DNA of 64,000 nt from Bradyrhizobium sp. DOA9 (GTDB lineage Bacteria; Pseudomonadota; Alphaproteobacteria; Rhizobiales; Xanthobacteraceae). Made by a program: the position numbers and the translations under genes. Below the pieces are notes generated by a model. That model ran no database searches and was not told the DNA's origin. It worked only from the letters and a program-made list of their open reading frames with translations. The stretch's first letter is position 1. Every line of letters starts with the position of its first letter. Shown one piece after another: positions 16,880 through 24,790 of this stretch. The DNA lies in contig NZ_DF820425.1 of the NCBI RefSeq assembly GCF_000617845.2, forward strand, positions 2,035,725 through 2,099,724. Reading direction: 5' to 3'.

Positions 16880-17896
16880 ATGACGGCGCAGCGCGATGAC
16901 GAGATTTTCGAGGCCGGCGATGTCACGCTTCAGTCCGGGACCGTGTTTTCCGCGCTGAAGCTCGCCTACAAGACCTTTGGCACGTTGAGTGCGGCCAAGG
17001 ACAATGTCATCCTCTATCCGACTTCGTTCAGCGCCCAGCACACCGACATTGAATGGTTGATCGGTCCCGACGGCGTGCTCGATCCCACGCGTTACTTCAT
17101 CATCATCCCGAACCTGTTCGGCAACGGCCTTTCGTCGTCACCCTCGAACACGCCCGCGCCCTTCCCCGAGGTGAGCTATCACGATGCCATCGCGGTCCAG
17201 CACCGGCTGCTCGCGGAGCGCTTCGGCATCACGAAGCTTGCGCTGGTCTATGGCTGGTCGATGGGCGGCATGCAGGCCTATCACTGGGCGGCGCTGCATC
17301 CCGACATGGTCGAGCGCGCCGCGATCGTCTGCGGCAGCGCTCGCTGCGCACCCTATAACTATGTTTTCCTCGAAAGCGTGAAGGCCGCGCTCACGGCCGA
17401 TCCCGCTTTCCGCGGCGGCCGTTTCGTGGAAAAACCTGTCGCCGGCTATCGTGCCATGGGGCGCGTCTATGCCGGCTGGGCGATGTCGCACGGCTTCTAT
17501 CGCGACGAGCTCTGGCGCGAGGCCGGCTTCACCTCGCTGGAAGATTATCTCGTCCGCGCCTGGGATGCGACCTTCGCGCGGCGCGATGCCAACGATCTCC
17601 TGACGCAGATCGGTATCTGGCAGCGTGGCGACATCGGGCGGTGTGCGGCATTCGGCGGCGATCTCGATCGCGCGCTGGCGGCGATCACGGCCCACATGCT
17701 GCTGATGCCGGGCGCGACCGACCGCTATTTCGACTTCCGCGATAACGAGGACGAGCTCGGCAAGCTCGTCAATGCGAGATCGGCAGTGCTGCATCCGATC
17801 CCGTCGCTGCATGGCCATCGCGCCGGCAACCCGGTCAACAATCCGCGCGACCAGGCCTTCATCAAGGCCGAGGTCGCCGACCTTCTCCGCAAGTAG
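16880..17896 (+). CDS. MetX-like alpha/beta hydrolase (homoserine O-acetyltransferase-related)
   Basis: A 338-residue alpha/beta hydrolase of the MetX family. Catalytic residues can be placed: Ser in GWSMGG (near 126), Asp in GATDRYFDF (near 278) and His in HGHRAG (near 314). The N-terminus (GDVTLQSGTVFSALKLAYKT) matches MetX-like proteins, but the length is shorter than authentic homoserine acetyltransferases and the gene is not beside methionine genes. It is therefore more likely a related acyltransferase or esterase. It lies 15 bases upstream of the desaturase and is probably co-transcribed. The upstream 16770-16800 stretch is AT-rich and carries TGTA-N7-TACA (16777-16791). Confidence 0.82.
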   Translation: MTAQRDDEIFEAGDVTLQSGTVFSALKLAYKTFGTLSAAKDNVILYPTSFSAQHTDIEWLIGPDGVLDPTRYFIIIPNLFGNGLSSSPSNTPAPFPEVSYHDAIAVQHRLLAERFGITKLALVYGWSMGGMQAYHWAALHPDMVERAAIVCGSARCAPYNYVFLESVKAALTADPAFRGGRFVEKPVAGYRAMGRVYAGWAMSHGFYRDELWREAGFTSLEDYLVRAWDATFARRDANDLLTQIGIWQRGDIGRCAAFGGDLDRALAAITAHMLLMPGATDRYFDFRDNEDELGKLVNARSAVLHPIPSLHGHRAGNPVNNPRDQAFIKAEVADLLRK

Positions 17897-17911
17897 GGCA
17901 CGCAACAGATC

Positions 17912-18859
17912 ATGAGCGACGCAACCGTTTCAGACACCGGACATCGCCTTAAGCCCTTGACGCCGGCCATGCTGCGCGAATTGTCGGCTCGCTCCGACCT
18001 CAGCGGGGCGATGCAAAGCCTCGGCCATTACGGCGTGATCGTGCTGGTGGGCACGCTGATCTGGCTCGTTTCCTCGCGCTGGGGCGTGCTCTGGGCACTG
18101 CCGCTGATGGTGGTGCAGGGCTATGTCGTCGCCTTCCTGTTCATGGCGGTGCATGAGACCGCGCACAAGACCGCGTTCAGGAGCCGGGGCCTCAATCTCG
18201 GTGTCGGCTATCTCTCGGCGTTCATCATCGGGCTGCCTTACGAATATTACTGCCTGTTTCACTGGGACCATCATCGCTACACGCAGGATCCGGAAAGGGA
18301 TCCCGAGCTGATCGTTGGCGTGAAGCCGACGTCCGATGCGCAGCTTGCGCTCGCCTATAGCGGCTTGCTCCAGGTTGCCGGCCGTCTGCGGCTGATGCTC
18401 GGCCATGCGGTCACCGGCAAGGTCGTCGTGCCATGGATTCCCGAGGGCAAGCGCAGCACTATCGTGGCCGAGGCGCGCGCCTATGTCGCGCTCTACGCCC
18501 TGCTGCTCGCGCTGTCGCTGTGGTTCTCTTCAGCGCTGCTGCTCTGGGTCTGGATTGTGCCGCTGATCATCGGGCAGTTCTTCCTGCGACCTTATCTCTA
18601 CGCCGAGCACACCGGCTGCGACCGCACCCGCAGCGCCTTTCAGAACACCCGCACCACTTACACCGGCGCCATCGTCAAATGGTTCGCGTGGAACATGCCC
18701 TATCACGTCGAGCACCACGCTTATCCCTCGATCCCCTTTCACGCCCTTCCGAAGCTCAACGCGATCGTCGATGGCGAGATCGTCTATCGCGGCCGCGGCT
18801 ACATCAGAACGACGCGCGAGACCTGGGCCTGGTTTCGCCGGCAGCTCCGGGCGGACTAA
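17912..18859 (+). CDS. Membrane fatty-acid desaturase/hydroxylase family protein
   Basis: A 315-residue integral membrane di-iron enzyme. Three histidine boxes are present: HETAHKTAF (near residue 80), HWDHHRY (near 117) and HVEHHAYP (near 266), with hydrophobic helices between them. Such enzymes desaturate or hydroxylate acyl chains or carotenoid-like substrates; which one is not evident. The gene follows the MetX-like hydrolase by 15 bases. Its TAA stop codon is formed by the first bases of a dispersed palindromic repeat (TAAAGCGCGATG), so the repeat seems to have replaced the original gene end. Confidence 0.87.
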   Translation: MSDATVSDTGHRLKPLTPAMLRELSARSDLSGAMQSLGHYGVIVLVGTLIWLVSSRWGVLWALPLMVVQGYVVAFLFMAVHETAHKTAFRSRGLNLGVGYLSAFIIGLPYEYYCLFHWDHHRYTQDPERDPELIVGVKPTSDAQLALAYSGLLQVAGRLRLMLGHAVTGKVVVPWIPEGKRSTIVAEARAYVALYALLLALSLWFSSALLLWVWIVPLIIGQFFLRPYLYAEHTGCDRTRSAFQNTRTTYTGAIVKWFAWNMPYHVEHHAYPSIPFHALPKLNAIVDGEIVYRGRGYIRTTRETWAWFRRQLRAD

Positions 18860-18958
18860 AGCGCGATGCGATCAGGATGAATCGTCATCGCGCTTTAGGC
18901 TATTTTTTTGAGTATGGTCTTTTCGGAAGACCGCTACGCACTTTTCCGGATCATGCTC
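18858..18958 (+). repeat. Dispersed composite palindromic repeat, family E copy 1
   Basis: A roughly 100-base unit made of two hairpins: AAAGCGCGATG...CATCGCGCTTT, then GAGTATGGTCTTTTCGGAAG...GATCATGCTC. A second copy in opposite orientation lies at 49938-50040 and matches base for base over most of its length. Both are intergenic and abut a stop codon. This is a REP/BIME-like element of the kind common between genes in Bradyrhizobium genomes; no transposase is seen. Confidence 0.85.
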
Positions 18959-19017
18959 CAGCTCAACGCAAAACTCCGGCCGCGATGCGACCGGAGCTTT
19001 GTCGTCCAGGCGAGATA

Positions 19018-19266
19018 TCAGTAGATCCCGTAGGCGCAGACGTTCACGACGCGCACGCGCAGGCCGTGACGGGTCCGGACCAGGCGCTCCTGGTAGCAAT
19101 TGCTGACGCCGGTGTTGACGTAGACGCCGCCGAAGCCAAAGCCGGGACCCCAGTGATGACCCCAGTGGTGATGATGGAAGCCGCCGGCCGAAGCGGCGGT
19201 GGGGGCGAGAGCGGCAACGCCGAGTGTACCGGCGGCAATCAGACCAAGTGCAAGCTTACGAAACAT
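19018..19266 (-). CDS. Small secreted His/Gly-rich protein
   Basis: An 82-residue protein. A signal peptide (MFRKLALGLIAAGTLGVAAL, cleavage near ASA-GG) is followed by a His/Trp/Gly-rich segment (HHHHWGHHWGPGFGFGG) and a C-terminal part with two Cys (SNCYQERLV and VNVCAYG) that could form a disulfide. The ATG at 19266 is preferred because GGAGA lies about 7 bases upstream; an ATG two codons earlier is possible. Such small exported proteins are frequent in Bradyrhizobium and of unknown function; metal binding through the His cluster is plausible. Confidence 0.75.
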   Translation of the reverse strand: MFRKLALGLIAAGTLGVAALAPTAASAGGFHHHHWGHHWGPGFGFGGVYVNTGVSNCYQERLVRTRHGLRVRVVNVCAYGIY

Positions 19267-19403
19267 CTTCATTCTCCATTCGGCGCTAGGGCCATTGTTG
19301 CGTCCCTGCATTTCGGTCGAGACGAGACGCGATCGCGTTCATGGCGAGCGGGAAGAATCGTGTTTCAGGATTGTTTCGTGGGCTGCGGCACAATGTGCCG
19401 CGA

Positions 19404-20384
19404 TCAGGCTTTGCGCGCCGCGCGATAGCGCACAGCCATCGCCTGCGTCAGCTCGGCCATCTTGTCGCGGAGATCGGCCGGTTCCAGCACTTCGGCCTCC
19501 GGGCCCAGCCGCAGCAGTTCGGCCGCTGCGTGCCAGGATGTCTTGCCGACCGGCACGCGCGCAATGCGCCAACCCTCCGCATCGGTCGTCTCCTCGAGCT
19601 GCGTGCGCGCTTTGACGTAGGGTTGGCTCAGCGCGTCGAGCAGCTTGACGCCGAACGGCGACAGCCGGACGATCGCGACATTGGGATGCATCTCGGCTTC
19701 GAGACGAAGTGTCGCAGCGTGCCAGTAAGCAGCGAGATCGAAATCGGCGGGGCGGTTGAAGCGGTCATCGAGCGACGTGCAGTCGAGCACGCGTGCGACG
19801 CGATAGGTGCGCACGCTGCCGTCGACTTGCCCTGCGAGATACCAGCTGCCGCCCTTCAGCACGAGGCCGAGCGGAGCGACGCGGCGCTGCTTCTCGGCAC
19901 GCCAACTCCGGTACCGAATCCCGATCAGCGTCCCGCGCAGCACCGCGCCGGCGATGGTGCGCAGGTGCTTCGGGTCTTCCGCTTCGCCGAACCAACCGGG
20001 CGCGTCCAGGTGGAAACGCTCCTGCATCCGGCCGGCATCCTTGCGCAAATTCGGAGGCAGGGCCGCCATCAGCTTGTTTTGGGCGGCGATCATCGCGGCA
20101 TCGAGCCCGAGCGCCGCGGCCGGGCCCGGCAATCCCGCCAGGAACAGCGCGCCGGCCTCGCTCTGCGACAGCCCGTTCAGCCGCACGCGATAGCCGTCGA
20201 GCAGGCGATAGCCGCCTTCCGCACCGCGGTCGGCGTAAACGGGAACGCCCGACGCCGCGAGCGCGTCGATGTCGCGATAGATCGTGCGCACCGACACCTC
20301 GCAGGCCTCCGCGAGCTCGGGCGCGGTGACCTGTCCCCTGGCCTGGAGGGTGGTGAGGATCGACAGCATCCGGCTCGCGCGCAT
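19404..20384 (-). CDS. YafY-type transcriptional regulator (HTH and WYL domains)
   Basis: A 326-residue regulator. An N-terminal winged helix (about residues 5-60: LEARGQVTAPELAEACEVS-like region with TIYRDIDAL) is followed by a WYL ligand-binding domain (about 140-205, containing GGSWYLAGQ) and a C-terminal WCX-like extension. WYL proteins sense small molecules or nucleic acids and act as repressors or activators. It is divergent from a GST gene, and a perfect 13-bp palindrome lies just upstream of its start (20395-20425), the probable operator for both genes. Confidence 0.88.
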   Translation of the reverse strand: MRASRMLSILTTLQARGQVTAPELAEACEVSVRTIYRDIDALAASGVPVYADRGAEGGYRLLDGYRVRLNGLSQSEAGALFLAGLPGPAAALGLDAAMIAAQNKLMAALPPNLRKDAGRMQERFHLDAPGWFGEAEDPKHLRTIAGAVLRGTLIGIRYRSWRAEKQRRVAPLGLVLKGGSWYLAGQVDGSVRTYRVARVLDCTSLDDRFNRPADFDLAAYWHAATLRLEAEMHPNVAIVRLSPFGVKLLDALSQPYVKARTQLEETTDAEGWRIARVPVGKTSWHAAAELLRLGPEAEVLEPADLRDKMAELTQAMAVRYRAARKA

Positions 20385-20394
20385 GATCCCTTAA

Positions 20395-20425
20395 ACCATA
20401 CCTGACACAAGATGTCAGGTATGGT
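20395..20425. promoter_or_regulatory. Perfect 13-bp inverted repeat, likely operator of the WYL regulator
   Basis: Left arm ACCATACCTGACA (20395-20407), spacer CAAGA, right arm TGTCAGGTATGGT (20413-20425). The arms are exact complements. The site is 10 bases upstream of the regulator start and 46 bases upstream of the GST start, so a bound dimer would block or activate both promoters. Confidence 0.75.
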
Positions 20426-20471
20426 CGTCTACAAGCGGCGCCATCGCCAGACGGTACCAAGGAGACCGGCC

Positions 20472-21116
20472 ATGACCGATTCGAACCGCATCACGCTGTA
20501 TTATTCGCCCCAGACGCGCGCCACCGGCACGCGGGTGCTGCTGGAGGAGCTGGGGGCACCTTACGATCTCCATGTCCTCAACATGAAGGCCGGAGATCAG
20601 CGCCAGCCTGCTTATCTCGCCATCAACCCGCTCGGCAAGGTGCCGGCGATTCGTCACGGCGAGGCGCTGGTGACCGAGCAGGTCGCGATCACCATCTATC
20701 TCGCCGATCTGTTCCCGAAGGCGGGGCTGACGCCAGGCCTGAACGATCCGACGCGCGGGCCTTATCTGCGCTGGATCGCTTATTACGGGTCGTCGTTCGA
20801 GCCGGCCTTGATCGACAAGTTCATGGGGCGTGAGCCGGCGCCGATCACGCAATCGCCCTATGCCGATTACGATACGATGCTGGGCGCGCTCGAGGCCCAG
20901 CTGGCGAAGGGACCCTATCTGCTCGGCGAGCGCATGACGGCGGCCGACATATTGTGGGGTGTCGCCTTCAGCTGGACCATGATGTTCGGCATCGTGCCGA
21001 AGAAGGACGTCTTCGTCCGCTATGCCGAGCGCATGACGGCGCGTCCGGCGTTCCAGCGCATCAATGCCGCCGACGCCGAGATGGCGGCGCAGCATGCGGC
21101 TGCGGCGGGTGGATGA
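20472..21116 (+). CDS. Glutathione S-transferase family protein
   Basis: A 214-residue GST. The N-terminal thioredoxin-like domain contains SPQTRATGTRVLLEELGAPY (active-site region), NPLGKVPAI with the cis-Pro, and TEQVAI for the glutathione gamma-glutamyl contact. The C-terminal domain is all-helical with a hydrophobic AADILWGVAFSW segment. The ATG at 20472 has AAGGAGA 8 bases upstream; the frame opens earlier but that would overlap the palindrome. It is divergent from the YafY-type regulator, its probable controller, suggesting response to an electrophile. The substrate is unknown. Confidence 0.87.
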   Translation: MTDSNRITLYYSPQTRATGTRVLLEELGAPYDLHVLNMKAGDQRQPAYLAINPLGKVPAIRHGEALVTEQVAITIYLADLFPKAGLTPGLNDPTRGPYLRWIAYYGSSFEPALIDKFMGREPAPITQSPYADYDTMLGALEAQLAKGPYLLGERMTAADILWGVAFSWTMMFGIVPKKDVFVRYAERMTARPAFQRINAADAEMAAQHAAAAGG

Positions 21117-21125
21117 GAGGGCGCC

Positions 21126-21911
21126 TTAAAACCGCGGTGCCCGCTTCTCCGCGAACGCCTTGATGCCCTCCTTGATCTCGTCGCCGCGCATGCTGTCGCG
21201 GTGGCGCCGGTCGGCGGCGGCCTCATCGAGCTCGCCGCGGGCGAACTCGTTGATCGCGCGCTTCATGCCGCGCATCGCCTGCGGCGCGTTGCCGGCGAGG
21301 ACGCCGGCGAGCTTGTCGACCTCCTCGTCCAGGAAGTCCACCGGCACCATCGCGGTGAGATAGCCGATGCGCAGCATCTCCGGCGCGCTGATCCTCGTGG
21401 CGGTCAGGAACAGCCTCTTCGCATTGTCGACGCCGAGGCGGGTCACGTAGCGCTTGATGCCGCTCGGGTAGTAATGCAGCCCCAGCCGCGCCGCCGGCAT
21501 GAACATTTCCGCGGTATCGACGCCGATGCGGAAATCGCAGGCGAGTGCGAGGTCGGTCGAGCCGCCATAGACGCCGCCATTGAGCCGGCAGATCGTCGGC
21601 ACGCCGAGATCCTCGAGCCGGTTGACCACCGCCTCGAAGGCCGAGCCCGCGCTCTGCTGCTCGCTCGCGCTGACCGCGCGTTCCGCCACTGAATTGAGAT
21701 CGTAGCCGGCGGAGAAGGCGTGCCCGGTTCCGGTCAGCACCAGCACGCGAACATCGGGATCGGTCTCGACCCGGTCGAACAGTCTGACGAGCTCGTCGAG
21801 ATCCTCAGCCTGCAGCCGGTTGAGATGCTTCGGCCGGTTGAGGCGGATGGTGGCGCGGGCGCCTGTGATTTCGAGCACGGGGCTGGATGCTGCCTCGGCT
21901 GTGTCCGACAT
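21126..21911 (-). CDS. Crotonase-fold protein lacking the usual catalytic glutamates
   Basis: A 261-residue member of the enoyl-CoA hydratase/isomerase superfamily. The CoA-binding and oxyanion-hole region GHAFSAGYDL (near 64-72) and the second loop NGGVYGGSTDLALACD (111-126) are present. In enoyl-CoA hydratase two Glu act as acid and base; here the first is Asp120 and the second is Ala140 (MPAARLG). It is therefore unlikely to be a standard hydratase and may be an isomerase, hydrolase or inactive homologue. The ATG at 21911 (MSDTAEA) follows GGAGACCAGA. It is convergent with the GST gene. Confidence 0.82.
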   Translation of the reverse strand: MSDTAEAASSPVLEITGARATIRLNRPKHLNRLQAEDLDELVRLFDRVETDPDVRVLVLTGTGHAFSAGYDLNSVAERAVSASEQQSAGSAFEAVVNRLEDLGVPTICRLNGGVYGGSTDLALACDFRIGVDTAEMFMPAARLGLHYYPSGIKRYVTRLGVDNAKRLFLTATRISAPEMLRIGYLTAMVPVDFLDEEVDKLAGVLAGNAPQAMRGMKRAINEFARGELDEAAADRRHRDSMRGDEIKEGIKAFAEKRAPRF

Positions 21912-22034
21912 TCTGGTCTCCATTGTCGGCGCCAAAGTGCCCGCCCGGGCGGAGGTCGTCAACGACGCCGCAGGCCGCTTCGCCGGCGCCGGTGCGCCGG
22001 GCCTGTCGTCATTGCCGCCGCCGCCGGCCGGCTG

Positions 22035-22253
22035 CTACCTGAAATGTGGCGGCTCGTCGTAGCCGCGGCGGCTGCTGAAGAACAGCAGCACCATCAGCCC
22101 GACGCCGACGATGACGGAAAACCCCGCGCCGAGCGCCAATGCCACATAGCCTTCCGTCGGGATCGGCTCACCTTCGACCGCCATTGCGGAATAGGCGAAG
22201 TACCCGGCCGCGCCGAGCATTGCCAGAAGGAGAATAATGAGGAGTGCACGCAT
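22035..22253 (-). CDS. Small two-helix membrane protein of unknown function
   Basis: A 72-residue protein with two hydrophobic helices (MRALLIILLLAMLGAAGYFA and about residues 38-60, VALALGAGFSVIVGVGLMVL) joined by an acidic loop and followed by a short basic tail (SSRRGYDEPPHFR). GGAGA lies about 8 bases before the ATG at 22253, and the frame further upstream shows no better start. No family is recognised. It lies between the crotonase-fold gene and the TAXI gene on the same strand. Confidence 0.65.
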   Translation of the reverse strand: MRALLIILLLAMLGAAGYFAYSAMAVEGEPIPTEGYVALALGAGFSVIVGVGLMVLLFFSSRRGYDEPPHFR

Positions 22254-22539
22254 GCCGCGTTCTCCGGTTGCAACCGGAAACCAACGGTTGCAGCTCGCGG
22301 TGGTTCCAGACGGCCAGCCGGCGATTCGAAGGCCTTCTTGTCGTCCCCCGGACGCGGCGCAGCACCACAAGCGCGTTTACGCGCGTCTTCGACGCGCTAT
22401 GGTGATGCGCCGCAGAGCCGGGGCCCATGTGGCAACAGATACCGTGGTCGGTTCCTGGGTCCCCGGCTCGGTGCTGCAAGGACTTCGGCATTGCAGCTTG
22501 TCCGGAACACGAAAGTTTCTCGTTGCCCAATCCCGCGGA

Positions 22540-23985
22540 TCAGGCGCTCTGGGCGGTCTTCACCACCACGACATTGCTGTCGTCCGGCGGGGCCGGGACG
22601 GCATCGCGCACCGTCTTGTCAGCCTCGCCGGCATGACGTTTCAGATAGTCGCGGCGCATGCCGATCTCGTCGCGGACGAATTCGTAGCCGAGCTTGAAGG
22701 TGTCGAGCCCGTCGGTACTGATCGTGCCGTCCCTGAGGCCGATGACGGCACCGCGCAAGATGGTCTCCAGCTCATCCTGGAGACATTCGAGTTGATCCAG
22801 CGAGTGGGCGTGCTCGATCCGCTCGCCGATGTCGAGGATGGCGGTCGAGAGCTCGCTCGCCTTCTCCGGCGCGATGCGGGTTATCTTGGCGTAGATCGCG
22901 GCGAAGATCGAGCCGATGACGCTGAGCGCTACGGCGCCCAGATACATCAGGTCGCTGTACTTATCCATGAACGACTTGGTGTCGTCGTTGATGTAGTCGG
23001 CGGCGCCCCGATGCGCGATCACGAAGGCGTCCTTCTCCACCGAGGCCGGCTCGATCCTGGTGGCAAAGCCGTTGTCGAGTCCGAGCGCCGACTTGTTCTC
23101 GTAGAGGATGCGGGCGAGCTCGCCGGCCGTGGTCGGGGACATCCGGGATTGCGCGACCAGCAGCCATTCGAGACCGATCGTGTCGAGATCGTCGTCGGGA
23201 ATCTGCGGGGATGTCGATATCGAGCCCGCGGTCACGGTCTCGTCGGAAATGCCGGGAAATCTGCGCGCCAGCGTCTTGGCTTCCTCGATGGCGTTCAGCG
23301 TGAAGCCGCCGCGCTTGGCGGCTTGCTCATAGGACTTGTCGCGGATCGCCTTCGAGGTGTGGACGATCGCGATCACCGCGCTGAAGCCGTTTGCCGGGGC
23401 GAACAGCTTGTCGAGCGTTGCGCCCTGCGGCGCCATCTGGATTTTCGCAGCCTCGGGGCCCTCGGGGACGTCGAGGATGCTGCGCACGAAGGCGAGCGAG
23501 GCTTCGTTGTCGGCGACGACAGCGACTTTCTTCTTCTTCAATTCGGCCAGCGACTTGATCTTCCTGTTGCCGGGACCGAGCAGGAGCACGAGATCGCGCT
23601 CGAGGATCGCGAGCGTGCGCGCCCGCAGCGGCACCTTTGCGTCGGTGCGCAGCACGGCGAGGTCGGCCTGCTTGCGGTCGAACTGCGCGAGCGCCTTGGC
23701 ATTGTCGGGGTTGCTGACGATGTTGATCCGGAAGCGCGATGCGTTGTTCTTCAGGAGGGCGGCGAGCTTGGCCGCGAACAGCGCCTCGTCGCTGTTGGGG
23801 CCGCCGACGGCAAAGGTCAGCGTCTCCGAATTGTGCACCAGCGTGCGCCCGGCCCAGACGGTGGCAAGCGACAGCAGCAGGGTCAGCACGACGTAGAGCA
23901 GAACCTGCTGCTGGTTGGTCTTGATCACCTTGGGGCGCCGGGGCGGCGGCCCGGTCGGCGATGCAATGGGGCCTTCAGTACTCAT
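22540..23985 (-). CDS. Membrane-anchored TAXI-family (TRAP-type) solute-binding protein
   Basis: A 481-residue protein. A Pro-rich cytoplasmic start is followed by a membrane anchor (QVLLYVVLTLLLSLATVWAG, about 27-46), then a TAXI/NMT1-like periplasmic binding domain (about 55-335). A second helix (about 348-370, YLGAVALSVIGSIFAAIYA) leads to a charged C-terminal region of about 100 residues, probably cytoplasmic. Free periplasmic TAXI proteins are shorter and feed TRAP permeases; no permease gene is nearby. The two-anchor layout suggests sensing or scaffolding instead of delivery to a transporter, which is inference. Confidence 0.8.
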   Translation of the reverse strand: MSTEGPIASPTGPPPRRPKVIKTNQQQVLLYVVLTLLLSLATVWAGRTLVHNSETLTFAVGGPNSDEALFAAKLAALLKNNASRFRINIVSNPDNAKALAQFDRKQADLAVLRTDAKVPLRARTLAILERDLVLLLGPGNRKIKSLAELKKKKVAVVADNEASLAFVRSILDVPEGPEAAKIQMAPQGATLDKLFAPANGFSAVIAIVHTSKAIRDKSYEQAAKRGGFTLNAIEEAKTLARRFPGISDETVTAGSISTSPQIPDDDLDTIGLEWLLVAQSRMSPTTAGELARILYENKSALGLDNGFATRIEPASVEKDAFVIAHRGAADYINDDTKSFMDKYSDLMYLGAVALSVIGSIFAAIYAKITRIAPEKASELSTAILDIGERIEHAHSLDQLECLQDELETILRGAVIGLRDGTISTDGLDTFKLGYEFVRDEIGMRRDYLKRHAGEADKTVRDAVPAPPDDSNVVVVKTAQSA

Positions 23986-24322
23986 GGCACTCTGGCCTTT
24001 GGCTGGCGGCGGCGCGTGCTTGGAGGCGCAGCGGGCCCGGCAATTCGTAAACGCCTGAAAAAATAACGATATTCTCGATGGCCGATGATAGCGCGGAGGC
24101 AGCGGAATGCAAATTTCGAGCCGGAGGTAACGTTACTCGATCCGGACGCGGCGATTGGTCATCCTATCACCAGTTAGCCACACTTGGCGATTTTCCGGTT
24201 CCACCCGGCTGCATTCCGTCGCGGGAGATGTCATAAATCACGCGTCCCGGCGATTTGACCGGTCCAAGAAGAAGTTGCGCTGAACGCTCCAATTCTTCTC
24301 GTCACGTCAATGAGGCGTCAGC
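23986..24322. other. Intergenic region between divergent TAXI and DUF3307 genes
   Basis: This 337-base region must contain the promoters of the two divergent genes. It is relatively AT-rich around 24058-24075. A 52-codon frame (24078-24236) lacks a ribosome-binding site and any recognisable feature, so I do not call it a gene. Confidence 0.5.
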
Positions 24323-24724
24323 TTGTCGTTCCCATCCATGTCATCGGCGATTCCGGTCGAAGCGCTCATTGGCTGGATGTTGCTGCTCACCTTCAAGCAC
24401 GTCATCGCCGATTTCGTTCTTCAGACCGCCTGGATGGCGCACGGCAAGGACCAGAAGCATGGCTGGGCCCTGCCGCTCCTGGTGCACTGCCTGGTCCACC
24501 TGGCCGTCGCGCTGCCGCTGATCGTGATCGTGGCGCCGAGATTCTGGTTCGTCGCCTTCATCGACTTCGTGATCCACATCACGATCGACCGCGCCAAGGG
24601 ATTCGTCTCGGCCAATTTCGGCGTCGACCTCGCCCATCCCTGGTTCTGGACCCTGATCGGCGTCGACCAGGCGCTGCATCACCTGACCGGCTTCGGTCTC
24701 TCCATCTTCATGGCGGCGAACTGA
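24323..24724 (+). CDS. DUF3307 family membrane protein
   Basis: A 133-residue hydrophobic protein with about four helices. It contains the DUF3307-like pattern LLLTFKHVIADFVLQTAWMA near the start, HCLVHLAVALPL in the middle and ALHHLTGFGLSI at the end; conserved His and Asp lie at the helix ends. The function of the family is not known. Start codons at 24323 and 24338 (MSSAIPV) are both possible. The IS4-family insertion begins 66 bases after its stop, inside an intergenic repeat, so this gene is not damaged. Confidence 0.8.
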   Translation: MSFPSMSSAIPVEALIGWMLLLTFKHVIADFVLQTAWMAHGKDQKHGWALPLLVHCLVHLAVALPLIVIVAPRFWFVAFIDFVIHITIDRAKGFVSANFGVDLAHPWFWTLIGVDQALHHLTGFGLSIFMAAN

Positions 24725-24790
24725 CTGCTGCGGCCCAGTGCAGGGCAATCAGCGTCGGTACAAAACGCTCGTCATGCCCGGGCTTGTCCC

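Noticed and set aside
24078..24236. 52-codon frame between the TAXI and DUF3307 genes
   Set aside because: No ribosome-binding site, no recognisable pattern, and it lies in a divergent promoter region.
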